In this document: positions 28,683 to 37,085 of the stretch, one piece after another
Layout of the letters: each line of letters opens with the position of its first letter
Numbering within the stretch: the stretch's first letter is position 1
Notes under the pieces: generated by a model
What the model saw: only the letters and a program-made list of their open reading frames with translations
Database searches by the model: none
Told to the model about the DNA's origin: nothing
Program-made: the position numbers and the translations under genes
Virus record (IMG/VR): IMGVR_UViG_3300020215_000068
Coordinates: 1-46,814 of that record
DNA: 46,814 nucleotides
Source of the DNA: a virus
Reading direction: 5' to 3' (one strand)

Positions 28683-28976
28683 TGCGCGAAGCACCCTTTT
28701 GCTCACAAGCTGACAAAGCAGGGCAAAAAGCGTGCCAGCATCCGTCAACTCACAAATTAAATGCGGCAGCAGGGCTGACCAATAGCCAAGCGATTGGCGC
28801 GCAAAGCCAATCTCGATGCCGACCACAACATGCGAAATGGGTGCGTTGAGCAACACGCCGCGAAATGCGACCACCACTAGGCCTGCCTCGCGCGCGCATC
28901 CCCCCAGCCTCTCCCCTCGCTCAGCGCCCCCGCTGGTGCGTTGCCGCCCGCCCAGCACGGCACCACCCTCCCGCCC
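28683..28976 (+). other. Non-coding stretch before terS
   Basis: No convincing gene in these 294 bases. It contains a 7-bp hairpin GATTGGC/GCCAATC (28792-28798, 28806-28812), a GGTGCGTTG at 28840 with no start codon 41-42 bases on, and the functional-looking copy at 28935. It is a candidate for late regulation or for a packaging site next to the terminase genes. Confidence 0.5.
28935..28943 (+). promoter_or_regulatory. GGTGCGTTG late-block motif, terminase operon
   Basis: GGTGCGTTG starts 42 bases before ATG 28977. The bases before that ATG are pyrimidine-rich and offer no Shine-Dalgarno sequence. Confidence 0.58.
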
Positions 28977-29486
28977 ATGCCACGCCAAGGCCTCCCAGCA
29001 ACCATCCCCGACCACGAAGCACCCGAGACCGCTCGCCGGGTGCGCATCCCGCCCAAGGTCCGTCAAGCCGTTAATCTGCTCGCCTCCGGTGAGTGCAAGA
29101 CCCAGAAAGCCGCCGCAGCCCGCGTCGGACTGAGCCCAGAGCACCTGAGCAGATCGCTGGCAATGCCTCATGTAAGGATGTTCATCGCTCAGGAAGCGCG
29201 CAAAACCATCGCCACGGGCGCCGCTCGAGCGTCCATCCGCATGCTGGAGTTGGTCGACGCCGGATCCGAGCACGTCAGCCTCGACGCAGCCAAGCACGTG
29301 CTGGCGATCGAGGGCATCAAGCCTCGCGCCGATGCGCAAGTCTCTGTGAACATTGACATAAAAGCTGGCTACGTCATCGACCTGAGCGAGCCAGGCGCCA
29401 GTGGTGCAGTCATGGCTCATGACCGCGCAACCGATGCTAAGCCATTGATTGAACACGAGACAGTCAGGAACGACCATGGGGAATGA
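28977..29486 (+). CDS. terS: Terminase small subunit
   Basis: 169 residues. RIPPKVRQAVNLLASGECKTQKAAAARVGLSPEHLSRSLAMPHVRMFI is the N-terminal helix-turn-helix that binds the packaging site. Helical oligomerisation segments follow (AARASIRMLELVDAGSEHVSLDAAKHVLAIEGI), and a beta-like end DAQVSVNIDIKAGYVIDL resembles the TerS C-terminal barrel that docks on the portal/TerL. It precedes TerL with two small genes between. Start 28977 is the ATG before PRQGLPATIPDHE. Confidence 0.82.
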   Translation: MPRQGLPATIPDHEAPETARRVRIPPKVRQAVNLLASGECKTQKAAAARVGLSPEHLSRSLAMPHVRMFIAQEARKTIATGAARASIRMLELVDAGSEHVSLDAAKHVLAIEGIKPRADAQVSVNIDIKAGYVIDLSEPGASGAVMAHDRATDAKPLIEHETVRNDHGE

Positions 29487-29520
29487 GGGGCAATGGCTGG
29501 CGACCGTGCACCGCAGCAGA

Positions 29521-29571
29521 GGGGGCGGGGTGGGTCTCTCAGGCCTCGCCCGTGCCGGGGTGGGGTGGGGG
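29521..29571 (+). other. G-tract cluster (possible quadruplex/packaging signal)
   Basis: Two dense G runs, 29521-29534 (5, 4 and 3 Gs) and 29557-29571 (4, 4 and 5 Gs), lie in the 180-base gap after terS. They are followed by a run of seven Ts at 29641 and six Gs before ATG 29667. This could fold as a G-quadruplex on the plus strand. Being next to terS, it is a candidate pac/cos area, but no experimental analogue is known to me. Confidence 0.4.
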
Positions 29572-29666
29572 CAAAAACGAAAACGCCTCAGCCATCTGGC
29601 TTCCCCCTCTCCCGATTTTTCCTTGGACCGTCGTGTGGGATTTTTTTCTGCTCGGGGGGTTGTGTG

Positions 29667-29966
29667 ATGGACGCGGTTTTCGAGCGGATCCCTGAGTTGT
29701 TTGTGAAGGTGTACGACGCGCAGTTGCGGGCGTGGGGTCGCGATCTGGCGAAGGTTGGGAAGATCGGGACGGTTCGTCTGCGGAAGCCGGTTGAGCCGCT
29801 GATCATTCATGCGGGGGCGAAGCGGATTGTGGGGGTGAGGCTTATTGCCGAGCCGGAGCGTGGACCTGATGGGGCGACGCGGCTGGTGATTTCGCCGTCG
29901 ACGGATGCGGACGAGGAGGCGATCCGGCGGCATGTGCGGGATCTGGCGGCGGAGATGTTGCATTGA
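29667..29966 (+). CDS. Hypothetical protein upstream of TerL
   Basis: 99 residues: VFERIPELFVKVYDAQLRAWGRDLAKVGKIGTVRLRKPVEPLIIHAGAKRIVGVRLIAEPERG. GGGGGG precedes ATG 29667. Third codon positions use more G/T than neighbouring genes, hinting at a different origin for this short stretch. No domain recognised. Confidence 0.62.
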   Translation: MDAVFERIPELFVKVYDAQLRAWGRDLAKVGKIGTVRLRKPVEPLIIHAGAKRIVGVRLIAEPERGPDGATRLVISPSTDADEEAIRRHVRDLAAEMLH

Positions 29967-30166
29967 TGGTCGATCTCACGCCGGGCGCGCGGGTTTTGTG
30001 GAACGGTGCGGATGGCACCGTGAAGCGTGTGCGCGGCGAGCGGGTCGAGGTTGAGCTCGACAACGGGCAGACCTGCATCACGACATTGGAGGTTCTTGAG
30101 TCGCATCAGCCGCCGCCGCGTGTTCGCCGCGGCCGATCGATCCTGAGCCATGAGGACGGCGCATGA
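29966..30166 (+). CDS. Small SH3/KOW-like protein
   Basis: 66 residues: LTPGARVLWNGADGTVKRVRGERVEVELDNGQTCITTLEVLESH has the beta-barrel wording of KOW/SH3-like nucleic-acid or protein-binding modules, with a basic tail. TGATG coupling to the previous gene and ATGA to TerL. Possibly a packaging cofactor. Confidence 0.62.
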   Translation: MVDLTPGARVLWNGADGTVKRVRGERVEVELDNGQTCITTLEVLESHQPPPRVRRGRSILSHEDGA

Positions 30167-31707
30167 TCGAGCACGATCCTCAGACCGGCTTCCCGATCTT
30201 TCGGCCTGACGGCAGGGTGCTGCGTGCCTTCATGCGGGACCAGACGTCGCGGGTGAAGATCATCCAGGGGCCGCAGGGGTCGGGCACCTCGACGGTGTGC
30301 TGCCTGCACATTTTCCAGCGGGCGCTCGCGCAGCCGACGCAGCGGGATGGCAAGCAGCGGTTCCGCGCGCACGTCTTCCGCGAGACCTACTCGAAGCTGG
30401 AGGAGACCGCGATCAAGACCTGGAAGGACTGGTTCCCGCCCGGGACGGGGCCGGGGCAGTTCGGCCGGTTCTATGAGACGCGGCCCTATCTGCACGAGGT
30501 GCGGGTTGGCCCGCTGGAGCTCGACGTGACGTTTGTCGCGATGGAGGACATCAGCGACGCGAAGGCGTTCTTCATGTCGCTCGAGACGTCGTTGATCTGG
30601 TTCAACGAGGGTCAGTTCGCGCAATACGAGGTGATCCGCGAGGCGGTCGGCCGCGTGTCGCCGCCGCGCTATCCGGCGATGAAGGACGGCGGCTGTGCAT
30701 GGGGCGGGCTGATCCTCGACACGAACGCCCCGCCGGCCGACCACTGGATCCCGATCATGCGGGGTGATGTTGCCCCGCCGGACTGGATGACCGAGGAGAA
30801 GCGCAAGGCGCTGGTCAAGCCGGACAACTGGGAGTTCTACACGCAGCCGGCTGGGCTGATCGAGATTTACGACGACAAGGGGAACTTCACGGGCAAGTAT
30901 CGGCCGAACCCTGAGGCCGAGAACCTCAGGTACCTGCCGCCGAATTTCTACATGGAGAAGATCGCGGGGCAGACCAAGAGCTGGATCGACGCAAATATCA
31001 TGAACCGCTCGTCGGTCGTGGTCGACGGTCAGCCGGTCTATCCGCAGTTCCGCCGCGACGTGCATGTGAGCGATCGGCCGCTCGAACCGGTGCCCGGCGT
31101 CCCGGTGGTGGTCGGGCTCGACTTCGGCCGGCAGCCCGCGGCGCTGACGGGGCAATGCTTGCGCGCAGACTGGTTCGTGCAGCGCGAGTTTATCGGCCGC
31201 GATATCTCGGCGAGCGAGTTCGCACCGGCGCTCAAGAGCTTCCTGCGTCAGCACTACCCCGGCTTCGATTTCGTGTTCTGGGGCGACCCGGCGGGCGCGC
31301 AGCGCGGCCAGGCGAATGACCAGACGCCGTTCGACGTGTTCCGCCAGCACGGCATGATCGTGCGGCCGGCGCCGAATCCGCAGAACCAGTTCTCGGTCCG
31401 GCATGAGGCGGTGAACGCCGTGATGATGCGGCGATCGCAGACTGGCCGCCCATCGTCGCTGCTCGTCGATCCGCGCTGCGTGACGTTCATCACCGGCATG
31501 GCGGGCGGCTATCACTTGCGCCGCATCCGCGTGTCGGGCGAGCGCTACGCCGAGGAGCCGGAGAAGAATCAGTATTCGCACGTCTGCGAGGCAGGCGAGA
31601 ACATGCTGCTCGGCGGCGGTGAGGGCAAGGCCGTCACCATGGGTGGACATGTGCCGAAGGGGGTCCGCTACCACAAGGGCCGCGGCACGCGGCGGCGGGT
31701 GGCATGA
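30163..31707 (+). CDS. terL: Terminase large subunit
   Basis: 514 residues. ATPase: GPQGSGTSTV (36-45) is a variant Walker A with Thr-Ser after Gly, and SLIWFNEGQF near residue 145 is Walker B with the catalytic Glu. Nuclease: VVVGLDFGRQPAAL (about 313-326) and FVFWGDPAGAQRGQANDQTPFD (about 370-391) supply the acidic residues of the RNase H-like fold. It cuts concatemers and pumps DNA into the procapsid through the portal. Overlaps its neighbours by ATGA at both ends. Confidence 0.92.
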   Translation: MIEHDPQTGFPIFRPDGRVLRAFMRDQTSRVKIIQGPQGSGTSTVCCLHIFQRALAQPTQRDGKQRFRAHVFRETYSKLEETAIKTWKDWFPPGTGPGQFGRFYETRPYLHEVRVGPLELDVTFVAMEDISDAKAFFMSLETSLIWFNEGQFAQYEVIREAVGRVSPPRYPAMKDGGCAWGGLILDTNAPPADHWIPIMRGDVAPPDWMTEEKRKALVKPDNWEFYTQPAGLIEIYDDKGNFTGKYRPNPEAENLRYLPPNFYMEKIAGQTKSWIDANIMNRSSVVVDGQPVYPQFRRDVHVSDRPLEPVPGVPVVVGLDFGRQPAALTGQCLRADWFVQREFIGRDISASEFAPALKSFLRQHYPGFDFVFWGDPAGAQRGQANDQTPFDVFRQHGMIVRPAPNPQNQFSVRHEAVNAVMMRRSQTGRPSSLLVDPRCVTFITGMAGGYHLRRIRVSGERYAEEPEKNQYSHVCEAGENMLLGGGEGKAVTMGGHVPKGVRYHKGRGTRRRVA

Positions 31708-32165
31708 TCCGCGTTCTCGACGACGTCGGCGAGCCGCGACACTGGTTCATCTGCTTCGTGAAGGAGTCGCAGGCCTGGTGGGTGAGGTGGCTCGCCTGCG
31801 GGCGCTACGACCATGTACGCTGTTTTGCGGCGATCGGCGGCATGAACCTCTGGGTGTTCTACGACGTGACGCTGAAGGGGGTCACGCTGCAGGTCGCTCG
31901 CGACGGGCCGGCGGCCGAGAAACTGATCGCCGCATGGATCGCTGGCGCGGACGTCCTGCATTTCGAGCGGCGGGAGGCGGGCGGGCTGCCGCGCTGGCCG
32001 GTCTGGTCATGCGTCACGGCAGTGAAGCACCTCGTTGGCCTGCCCGGCGGTGCGTTGCGGCCTGACCGGCTCTGGCGTGACCTCGTCGCGCACGGAGCCC
32101 GAACGTTCGATGATGCGAAGCCCGCCGCAGCCGCAGCAGACGCCGCAGCGCGATCCCCAGCTTGA
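31704..32165 (+). CDS. Hypothetical protein, possible Cys-peptidase-like fold
   Basis: 153 residues. WLACGRYDHVRCFAAIGGMNLWVFYDVTLKGVTLQ then PVWSCVTAVKHLVGLPGGALRPDRLWRDLVAHGA; the C-x-x-AVKHLLG region looks like the active-site helix of NlpC/P60-type papain-like folds, though the catalytic His is not clear. Found between TerL and portal. An Ala-rich tail (about 140-153) overlaps the next gene. Confidence 0.6.
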   Translation: MIRVLDDVGEPRHWFICFVKESQAWWVRWLACGRYDHVRCFAAIGGMNLWVFYDVTLKGVTLQVARDGPAAEKLIAAWIAGADVLHFERREAGGLPRWPVWSCVTAVKHLVGLPGGALRPDRLWRDLVAHGARTFDDAKPAAAAADAAARSPA

Positions 32166-32313
32166 AGCGATCCAGGCGCAGGCGCAGCAGGATAAGGCCG
32201 CCGCGATCCAGGACCGCGTCTCGAAAGAGACCATGTCCCTCTTGCGCCGCTATGGCGCGCGCGCCGCACTGTCCGGCGCCGCGGTGCAGCCGCCCCTCGC
32301 CATGGGGGCCTAG
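32113..32313 (+). CDS. Small head-proximal protein
   Basis: 66 residues: Pro/Gln-rich N-terminus, then DPQLEAIQAQAQQDKAAAIQDRVSKETMSLLRRYGARAALSG and a short tail. The helical QQDKAAAIQDR-SLLRRYGARAAL wording is familiar from proteins just before the portal in podoviruses of proteobacteria. Overlaps the previous gene by 53 bases in another frame; ATG 32110 is an alternative start. Confidence 0.62.
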   Translation: MRSPPQPQQTPQRDPQLEAIQAQAQQDKAAAIQDRVSKETMSLLRRYGARAALSGAAVQPPLAMGA

Positions 32314-32316
32314 TCC

Positions 32317-33921
32317 GTGGCGAAGAAGCCCGCACCGGCCGCGGCTGGGCCCTACGAGGAAATCAGCAAAGAGGCCTGCGCGCGGCTCGACGCCTGCGTG
32401 AAGCAGAAGGAGGTCTTCGACCTCGACATCCGCGAAAGCTACTTCTTCGCGGCACCGCATCGCGCGCGCGAGATCCGATCCTCGATCGCGCCGTCCTCAA
32501 TCAAGCGCGGCGATGAGGGCGAGCTGCAGACCGGCCTTGCCTCCGAGCTCTCGCGCGATTTCGTCACCGAGCTCGTCGAGGCATTCATGCCTCCGGCCGA
32601 GCCGTGGGCCGAGCGGCGCCCCGGCATGTACCTGCCTGACGAGGTGAAGGAGCAGGCGAAGAAAATCGCGGCCGACCAGGACCCGATCATCTTCGACGCG
32701 ATCCGCGCATCCAACCTTTACTCCGAGGTGCCGAAAGCCTTCGCGCCGGACATCGCGATCGGCACCGCGGCGCTCTGGATCGACGACCCGCGGCCGAACG
32801 AGAACATCGTCGTGCAGGCCGTGCCGCTGCACGAGCTCGAGATCAACATCGGCCCGTTCGGCGACATCGACGACCGGTTCGTGGTGCGCCACACGAAGAA
32901 CAAGCATGTCAAGGCGCTGGTCGGCGAAGGGATCTACGCGAAGATCCCAGAGAACGTGAAGACCAAGATCGAGGGCAAGCCGGACGAGCGCACCATCGTG
33001 CGCTGGGGTTTCTGGCGCCTGTGGGACCGGCGCGACGACGTCGTGTGGTGCCATGTCGTGATGATCGACAAGGTCGTGGTCGAGAAGCTCGAATTGATCG
33101 GCGAGGGCGCCTGCAAGCTGATCGTGATGCGCTTCAACCCGTCGCCGGAGTGGGCGTATGGCACGGGCCCGCTGATCGAGGCGCTCCCCGACTTCCGCCT
33201 CCTCGACGCGATCGAGGGCGACAAGATCGACCACATCGAGATCAGCCTGCGCCCGCCGACCGGCTTCCCAGACGACTCGTTCGCGGCGGTCGAGGAAGGC
33301 ATCGAGCCCGGTTCGGCCTATCCGATCCGGTCGGGTAGCGAGGGCGCGATCAAGCCGATCTTCGAGGGCGGCGACATCGATGGCGCCCTGTTCGAGACCG
33401 CGGCGATCGAGGATCGTCTGCGCCGCAAGTTCTTCCTCGGCTTCCCGCAGCAGAAGGGCAAGACGCCGCCGACCGCGACGCAGTGGATCGATGAGATGAT
33501 CGAGAAGCAGCGCCGCATCGGCACGCCCGGCATGCCGTTCTGGAAGGAAGGGCCCGCGCAGATTTTCCTGCGCTTCAAGCATCTCCTCGAGAAGCGCGGC
33601 CGCATCGAGCCCGTGAAGGTGAACGGCAAGATGGTCTCGCTCGAGCCGTACAATCCGGCTCAACGCGCGGCCGAGCAGCAGGAGGTGGCGATGGCGCTGC
33701 GCTTCCTGCAGATCGCGGGCCCGACCTGGCCGGAGGAGTTTCGGCTGATGGTCGACGGCGGCGCCACGATGACGGCGATCGCCGAGAAGATGCGCGTCAC
33801 CGGCTTGGTGAAGTTCCGCACCCAGGAGCAGCAGCAGGAGGTCGTCGGCATGATCAGCCAGCTGATCGAGGGGCGGCAGCGCGTGCAGCCGCCCGGACCT
33901 GAAGCCGCGGGTGGCCTGTGA
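32317..33921 (+). CDS. Portal protein (T7 gp8-like)
   Basis: 534 residues from GTG 32317. The head-to-tail connector family is indicated by the N-terminal LDACVKQKEVFDLDIRESYFFAAPHRAREIRSS, the SELSRDFVTELVEAFMPPAEPWAERRP block, PNENIVVQAVPLHELEINIG, RWGFWRLWDR and the helical AATQWIDEMIEKQRRIGTPGMPFW region. It forms the dodecameric ring at one capsid vertex for DNA entry and tail attachment. Position after TerL and before scaffold supports it. Confidence 0.88.
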   Translation: MAKKPAPAAAGPYEEISKEACARLDACVKQKEVFDLDIRESYFFAAPHRAREIRSSIAPSSIKRGDEGELQTGLASELSRDFVTELVEAFMPPAEPWAERRPGMYLPDEVKEQAKKIAADQDPIIFDAIRASNLYSEVPKAFAPDIAIGTAALWIDDPRPNENIVVQAVPLHELEINIGPFGDIDDRFVVRHTKNKHVKALVGEGIYAKIPENVKTKIEGKPDERTIVRWGFWRLWDRRDDVVWCHVVMIDKVVVEKLELIGEGACKLIVMRFNPSPEWAYGTGPLIEALPDFRLLDAIEGDKIDHIEISLRPPTGFPDDSFAAVEEGIEPGSAYPIRSGSEGAIKPIFEGGDIDGALFETAAIEDRLRRKFFLGFPQQKGKTPPTATQWIDEMIEKQRRIGTPGMPFWKEGPAQIFLRFKHLLEKRGRIEPVKVNGKMVSLEPYNPAQRAAEQQEVAMALRFLQIAGPTWPEEFRLMVDGGATMTAIAEKMRVTGLVKFRTQEQQQEVVGMISQLIEGRQRVQPPGPEAAGGL

Positions 33922-34259
33922 TTCTGAAAGACCACGAGGTCGACGAGGCGATCGGGAGGATTGCGCTCACGAATGATGGGCGCGCGCTCTACGTCCGCCT
34001 GCAGCGGATCCTGATGGAGGTCAGCCCGTCCACCGACCCCGGTGCGTTGAACAGGCAGGAGGGTCGCCGCAGTCTCGCGCACGATTTGAAGGTCCTCATG
34101 GACCGAACCCTATCGGAGAACGCGAGTGCCGGATCCCGTCACGACCCCGACAAGCCCGTCGTCGTCGTCCCCCGCCAGCCCGTCGCCGTCGCCGGCCGCT
34201 CCGGCACCCAGCGCCGCGTCCAGCCCTACGCCGGACCCGACGCCAGCGCCGAAGGCTGA
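33918..34259 (+). CDS. Hypothetical protein overlapping scaffold start
   Basis: 113 residues. The first 65 (ILKDHEVDEAIGRIALTNDGRALYVRLQRILMEVSPSTDPGALNRQEGRRSLAHDLKVLMDR) look folded and conserved. The rest is a Pro/Arg/Val-rich tail that overlaps the first 134 bases of the scaffold gene in another frame. ATGA coupling to the portal. Role unknown; genes here often help head assembly. Confidence 0.65.
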   Translation: MILKDHEVDEAIGRIALTNDGRALYVRLQRILMEVSPSTDPGALNRQEGRRSLAHDLKVLMDRTLSENASAGSRHDPDKPVVVVPRQPVAVAGRSGTQRRVQPYAGPDASAEG

Positions 34260-34899
34260 GCGTCCGTCCTACATCCCGGAGCAGTTCTGGGATCCGCAGG
34301 CGAACACGGTCAAGGAGCAGGACTTCTCGGCCGAGCTCAATCGCCTCACCGCGGTGGACCTCGAGAACAAGACGCGCCTCGCTGCGGTGCCCGCGAAGCC
34401 TGACGACTATCAGCTCGTCAACTCGTCCGACTTCAAGCTGCCCGACGATTTCGCTTTCGAGTTCGACGCCGCGAATCCGGGTTACGCCGCGCTGCGCGAG
34501 TTCGCGCAGGCGAATGGCGTCTCGCAGACCGGCTTCTCGAAGCTGCTCGACATCTACGTGCAGGACAAGGTCGCCGAGGCGCAGTTCGTCCAGGCCGAGA
34601 GCGCGAAGCAGGTCGAGAAGCTCGGCGCCAACGGCCCGGCCCGCGTCGACACCGTGAAGGCCTGGTTCAAGGCGCGCCTCGGTGAGGAGGCCGCGGCAAT
34701 CATCATGGAGCGCCCCGTCATCGCGGCCGAGATCGAGGCCTACGAGAAACTGATGGCGGCGTTCTCGAATGTCGTGCCGTTCAGCAACCAGAACCGCGAA
34801 CGGCCGACGAACCAGCCCTCCGAAGAGGAGTGGAACAAGCTGAACCCGAGCGCACGCCTCGCTCTCGGGCGCAAACTCGAACAGACCACCGGTCGCTGA
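34126..34899 (+). CDS. Scaffolding protein
   Basis: 257 residues from GTG 34126 with GGAGAA upstream. A disordered Pro/Ser/Ala/Thr N-terminus (about 1-48), then PSYIPEQFWDPQANTVKEQDFSAELNRL, a sequence typical of podovirus capsid assembly scaffolds, and long charged helices to the C-terminus. It guides shell formation and then leaves the head. Immediately upstream of the major capsid gene. Confidence 0.82.
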   Translation: MPDPVTTPTSPSSSSPASPSPSPAAPAPSAASSPTPDPTPAPKAERPSYIPEQFWDPQANTVKEQDFSAELNRLTAVDLENKTRLAAVPAKPDDYQLVNSSDFKLPDDFAFEFDAANPGYAALREFAQANGVSQTGFSKLLDIYVQDKVAEAQFVQAESAKQVEKLGANGPARVDTVKAWFKARLGEEAAAIIMERPVIAAEIEAYEKLMAAFSNVVPFSNQNRERPTNQPSEEEWNKLNPSARLALGRKLEQTTGR

Positions 34900-34912
34900 A
34901 AGGGCCTGACAG

Positions 34913-35854
34913 ATGGCACAGATGACGCTCAACGAATACGCCAAGGGCCTGCCCATGGGCACGCGGCGCGCGGTGATCGAGATGTTCGCCGAGTCGTCGG
35001 ACATCTTCCAGGCCTTGCCCTTCGAGGGCATGAACGGCCCGGTCTATGAGAACCACCGCCAGGTCTCGCTGCCTGCTCCGGCCTTCCGCGGCATCAACGA
35101 GAATTCGTCCACCGGCGCCGGCCGCCTGGAGCCCTTCCAGGAGGCGAGCTACCTGATGGACCACGATATCGACATCGATATCGCGCTGGTCCGCCGCTAC
35201 GGCGAGGAGCGCCGCGCGCAGAACGAGCGCATGGTGATCGCGGCCGCCGGCAAGAAGTGGGTCGACACCTTCATCGGCGGCGACAACGCCACCGAGCCGC
35301 GCGAGTTCAACGGCCTGCAGGCGCGCTCCGCGCTCTACTCGCGCACGCTGGCGAACTCCAATGCCTCGGGCGGCGCGGCGCTCTCCCTCGCCAAGCTCGA
35401 TCAGGCCATCAACATGGTCAACAAGAGCGGCGGCAAGAGCTACATCATCGCGCCGTTCGACTCGATCCCGCTCTGGATCGCGGCCGCGCGCACCACCACG
35501 CTCTCCGGCTTCGTCATCCAGACATGGGACGAGATCGGCAAGCCCAAGATGAGCTACGGCGGCCTGCCGTTCCTCTGGGGCTACGAGAAGGACGACCACA
35601 CCCCGGTGCTGGCCTTCGACGAGGTCGGCAGCGGCGGCGGATCGGCGGTGACGGCCTCGCTCTACGTCGTTTGCTTCGGCGAGGGCAAGGTGCACGGCCT
35701 GCAGCAGTCGCCGATGGCGGTCGACGATGTCGGCCTCCTCGAGGACCGCATCACCATGCGGACGCATCTCTCTTGGGACGTCGGCCTTGTCGACGGCCAC
35801 AAGTATTCCTTCGCCCGACTGACGTCGTGGACCAACGCGGCGATTGTCGCCTGA
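34913..35854 (+). CDS. Major capsid protein
   Basis: 313 residues, HK97-fold expected. Begins MTLNEYAKGLPMGTRRAVIEMFAESSDIFQALPFEGMNG, then KWVDTFIGGDNATEPREFNGLQARS, a stretch typical of capsid proteins of this podovirus group, and ends HLSWDVGLVDGHKYSFARLTSWTNAAIV. AAAGGG upstream. Follows scaffold and precedes a cement protein, the standard head order. Confidence 0.88.
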   Translation: MAQMTLNEYAKGLPMGTRRAVIEMFAESSDIFQALPFEGMNGPVYENHRQVSLPAPAFRGINENSSTGAGRLEPFQEASYLMDHDIDIDIALVRRYGEERRAQNERMVIAAAGKKWVDTFIGGDNATEPREFNGLQARSALYSRTLANSNASGGAALSLAKLDQAINMVNKSGGKSYIIAPFDSIPLWIAAARTTTLSGFVIQTWDEIGKPKMSYGGLPFLWGYEKDDHTPVLAFDEVGSGGGSAVTASLYVVCFGEGKVHGLQQSPMAVDDVGLLEDRITMRTHLSWDVGLVDGHKYSFARLTSWTNAAIVA

Positions 35855-35870
35855 CCAAGAGGAGGGCCCC

Positions 35871-36311
35871 ATGGGTCGCCGCACGTACAACTACGACAAC
35901 GACCAGCTGATGAAGGACGCCGGCCTCGTCGCAGCTTCGGCTGCGGCTCAGGTTGGCGGCTCCAACAAGATCCTCGACATGGGTGCCGGCCGCTTCGAGG
36001 GCGTGCTGGTGGTCGACGTGACCGCAATCGAGATCGCGTCGAACGACGAGGAATACGACATCATCGTGCAGGGCTCCTCGTCCTCGTCCTTCGCGTCGGA
36101 CATCCAGAACCTGGGCCAGCTCAACCTCGGCGCCACCGAGGTGCGGCAGGGCGGCGCGATCGACAGCACCACGGGTCGCTACGAGCTTCTGTTCACGAAC
36201 GAGCAGGACGATACGGTCTACCGCTACATCCGGGTCTACACGGTTGTCGCGGGCTCGATCGCCACAGGCATCAACTACACGGCGTTCGTTGCGCCGCTGC
36301 CCGGCAAGTGA
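35871..36311 (+). CDS. Bbp16-like capsid cement protein
   Basis: 146 residues from ATG 35871 (AGAGGAGGG upstream). ILDMGAGRFEGVLVVDVTAIEIASNDEEYDIIVQGSSSSSFASDIQNLGQLNLGATEV and RYELLFTNEQDDTVYRYIRVYTVVAGSIATGINYTAFVAPLP follow the Bbp16 jelly-roll family that stabilises Bordetella phage BPP-1 heads. Directly behind the capsid gene, as there. Confidence 0.75.
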   Translation: MGRRTYNYDNDQLMKDAGLVAASAAAQVGGSNKILDMGAGRFEGVLVVDVTAIEIASNDEEYDIIVQGSSSSSFASDIQNLGQLNLGATEVRQGGAIDSTTGRYELLFTNEQDDTVYRYIRVYTVVAGSIATGINYTAFVAPLPGK

Positions 36312-36324
36312 TCGGAGAACAGCG

Positions 36325-36483
36325 ATGCCAGCGATCGTGAAACTGTGGGACGCCGAGAAGGGTGACTTCGTGGACATGTTCGCCATCAAGGCGCGCGAAG
36401 CCCTGAAGAACGACTCGAAGCGCTATTCGTCCGAGAAGCCGGAGCCGAAGGCGGCGAAGGCCGACGGCAAGAAGGAGGCCTGA
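36325..36483 (+). CDS. Small Lys-rich protein
   Basis: 52 residues: MPAIVKLWDAEKGDFVDMFAIKAREALKNDSKRYSSEKPEPKAAKADGKKEA, a short fold with a Lys/Ala-rich tail. Between cement and the secreted-type gene. Homologues occupy this place in related phages as I recall; function unknown. Confidence 0.6.
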   Translation: MPAIVKLWDAEKGDFVDMFAIKAREALKNDSKRYSSEKPEPKAAKADGKKEA

Positions 36484-36485
36484 CC

Positions 36486-37076
36486 ATGATCCGCCGCGCG
36501 TTCGCGCTTGTGACGCTCGCCGCGCTCGCGCTCGGCGGGCTCCTTGTCGAAGGCTGGCGCTCGCCAGCCGATGCCGCCTCCCTCCAGATGTGCGCCCCGT
36601 CCCGCGCGGGTGCCGCGCTCGGCCCGGCTCGCTGGGTTGCGCCGACCTCCGGCACGACCTACGGGCTGAATGCCCGCGGGTGCGCCCTGATCTCGTCCAC
36701 GGACAACGGCGACGCGGTCGCGGCGGGCTTTGTGCTCGACGCTCCGCACGGCTCGGTGGTCCGTTCCGGCATCACGACGTCGGCGAGCGGCAACACGCTG
36801 GTCATTCCGGCTGGCGCGGTTCCGGTCGGCGGCATCGTGCAGGAGACGTCGGGCGGAACAGTCTCGGGCAACCTGAAGCTCGGCACGACGAACGGCGGAA
36901 CGCAGATGTTCAACGGGACGATGACCATCCCGGCGAGCACCGCGAAGATCCTGAGCCAGGCGCACTTCGCGATTACGAACTACACGCCGTCCTCGCCGAC
37001 GACGATCTACGTCGACACGACTGGCCAGTTCGGCACGGGCGCGGTCTCGGTGACGATTTTCTACGCCTACTACTGA
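36486..37076 (+). CDS. Secreted/structural protein with signal peptide
   Basis: 196 residues. The N-terminus (RRAFALVTLAALALGGLLVEGWRSPADAA) is a signal peptide, unexpected among head genes. The rest is Gly/Thr/Ser-rich beta sequence (IPAGAVPVGGIVQETSGGTVSGNLKLGTTNGGTQMF and a final AVSVTIFYAYY) like a phage tail or capsid-decorating domain. GGAGG precedes ATG. It leads into the O-antigen ligase-like gene 9 bases on, so it may act in the periplasm rather than in the virion. Confidence 0.65.
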   Translation: MIRRAFALVTLAALALGGLLVEGWRSPADAASLQMCAPSRAGAALGPARWVAPTSGTTYGLNARGCALISSTDNGDAVAAGFVLDAPHGSVVRSGITTSASGNTLVIPAGAVPVGGIVQETSGGTVSGNLKLGTTNGGTQMFNGTMTIPASTAKILSQAHFAITNYTPSSPTTIYVDTTGQFGTGAVSVTIFYAYY

Positions 37077-37085
37077 CCCGCGTTC

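Noticed and set aside
28092-29963. 623-codon open frame on the minus strand
   Set aside because: Runs antisense through terS, two promoters and several small genes, with no ribosome site or recognisable domain.
30106-31674. 522-codon open frame antisense to the terminase large subunit
   Set aside because: The plus-strand terminase has ATPase and nuclease motifs; the antisense product has none.
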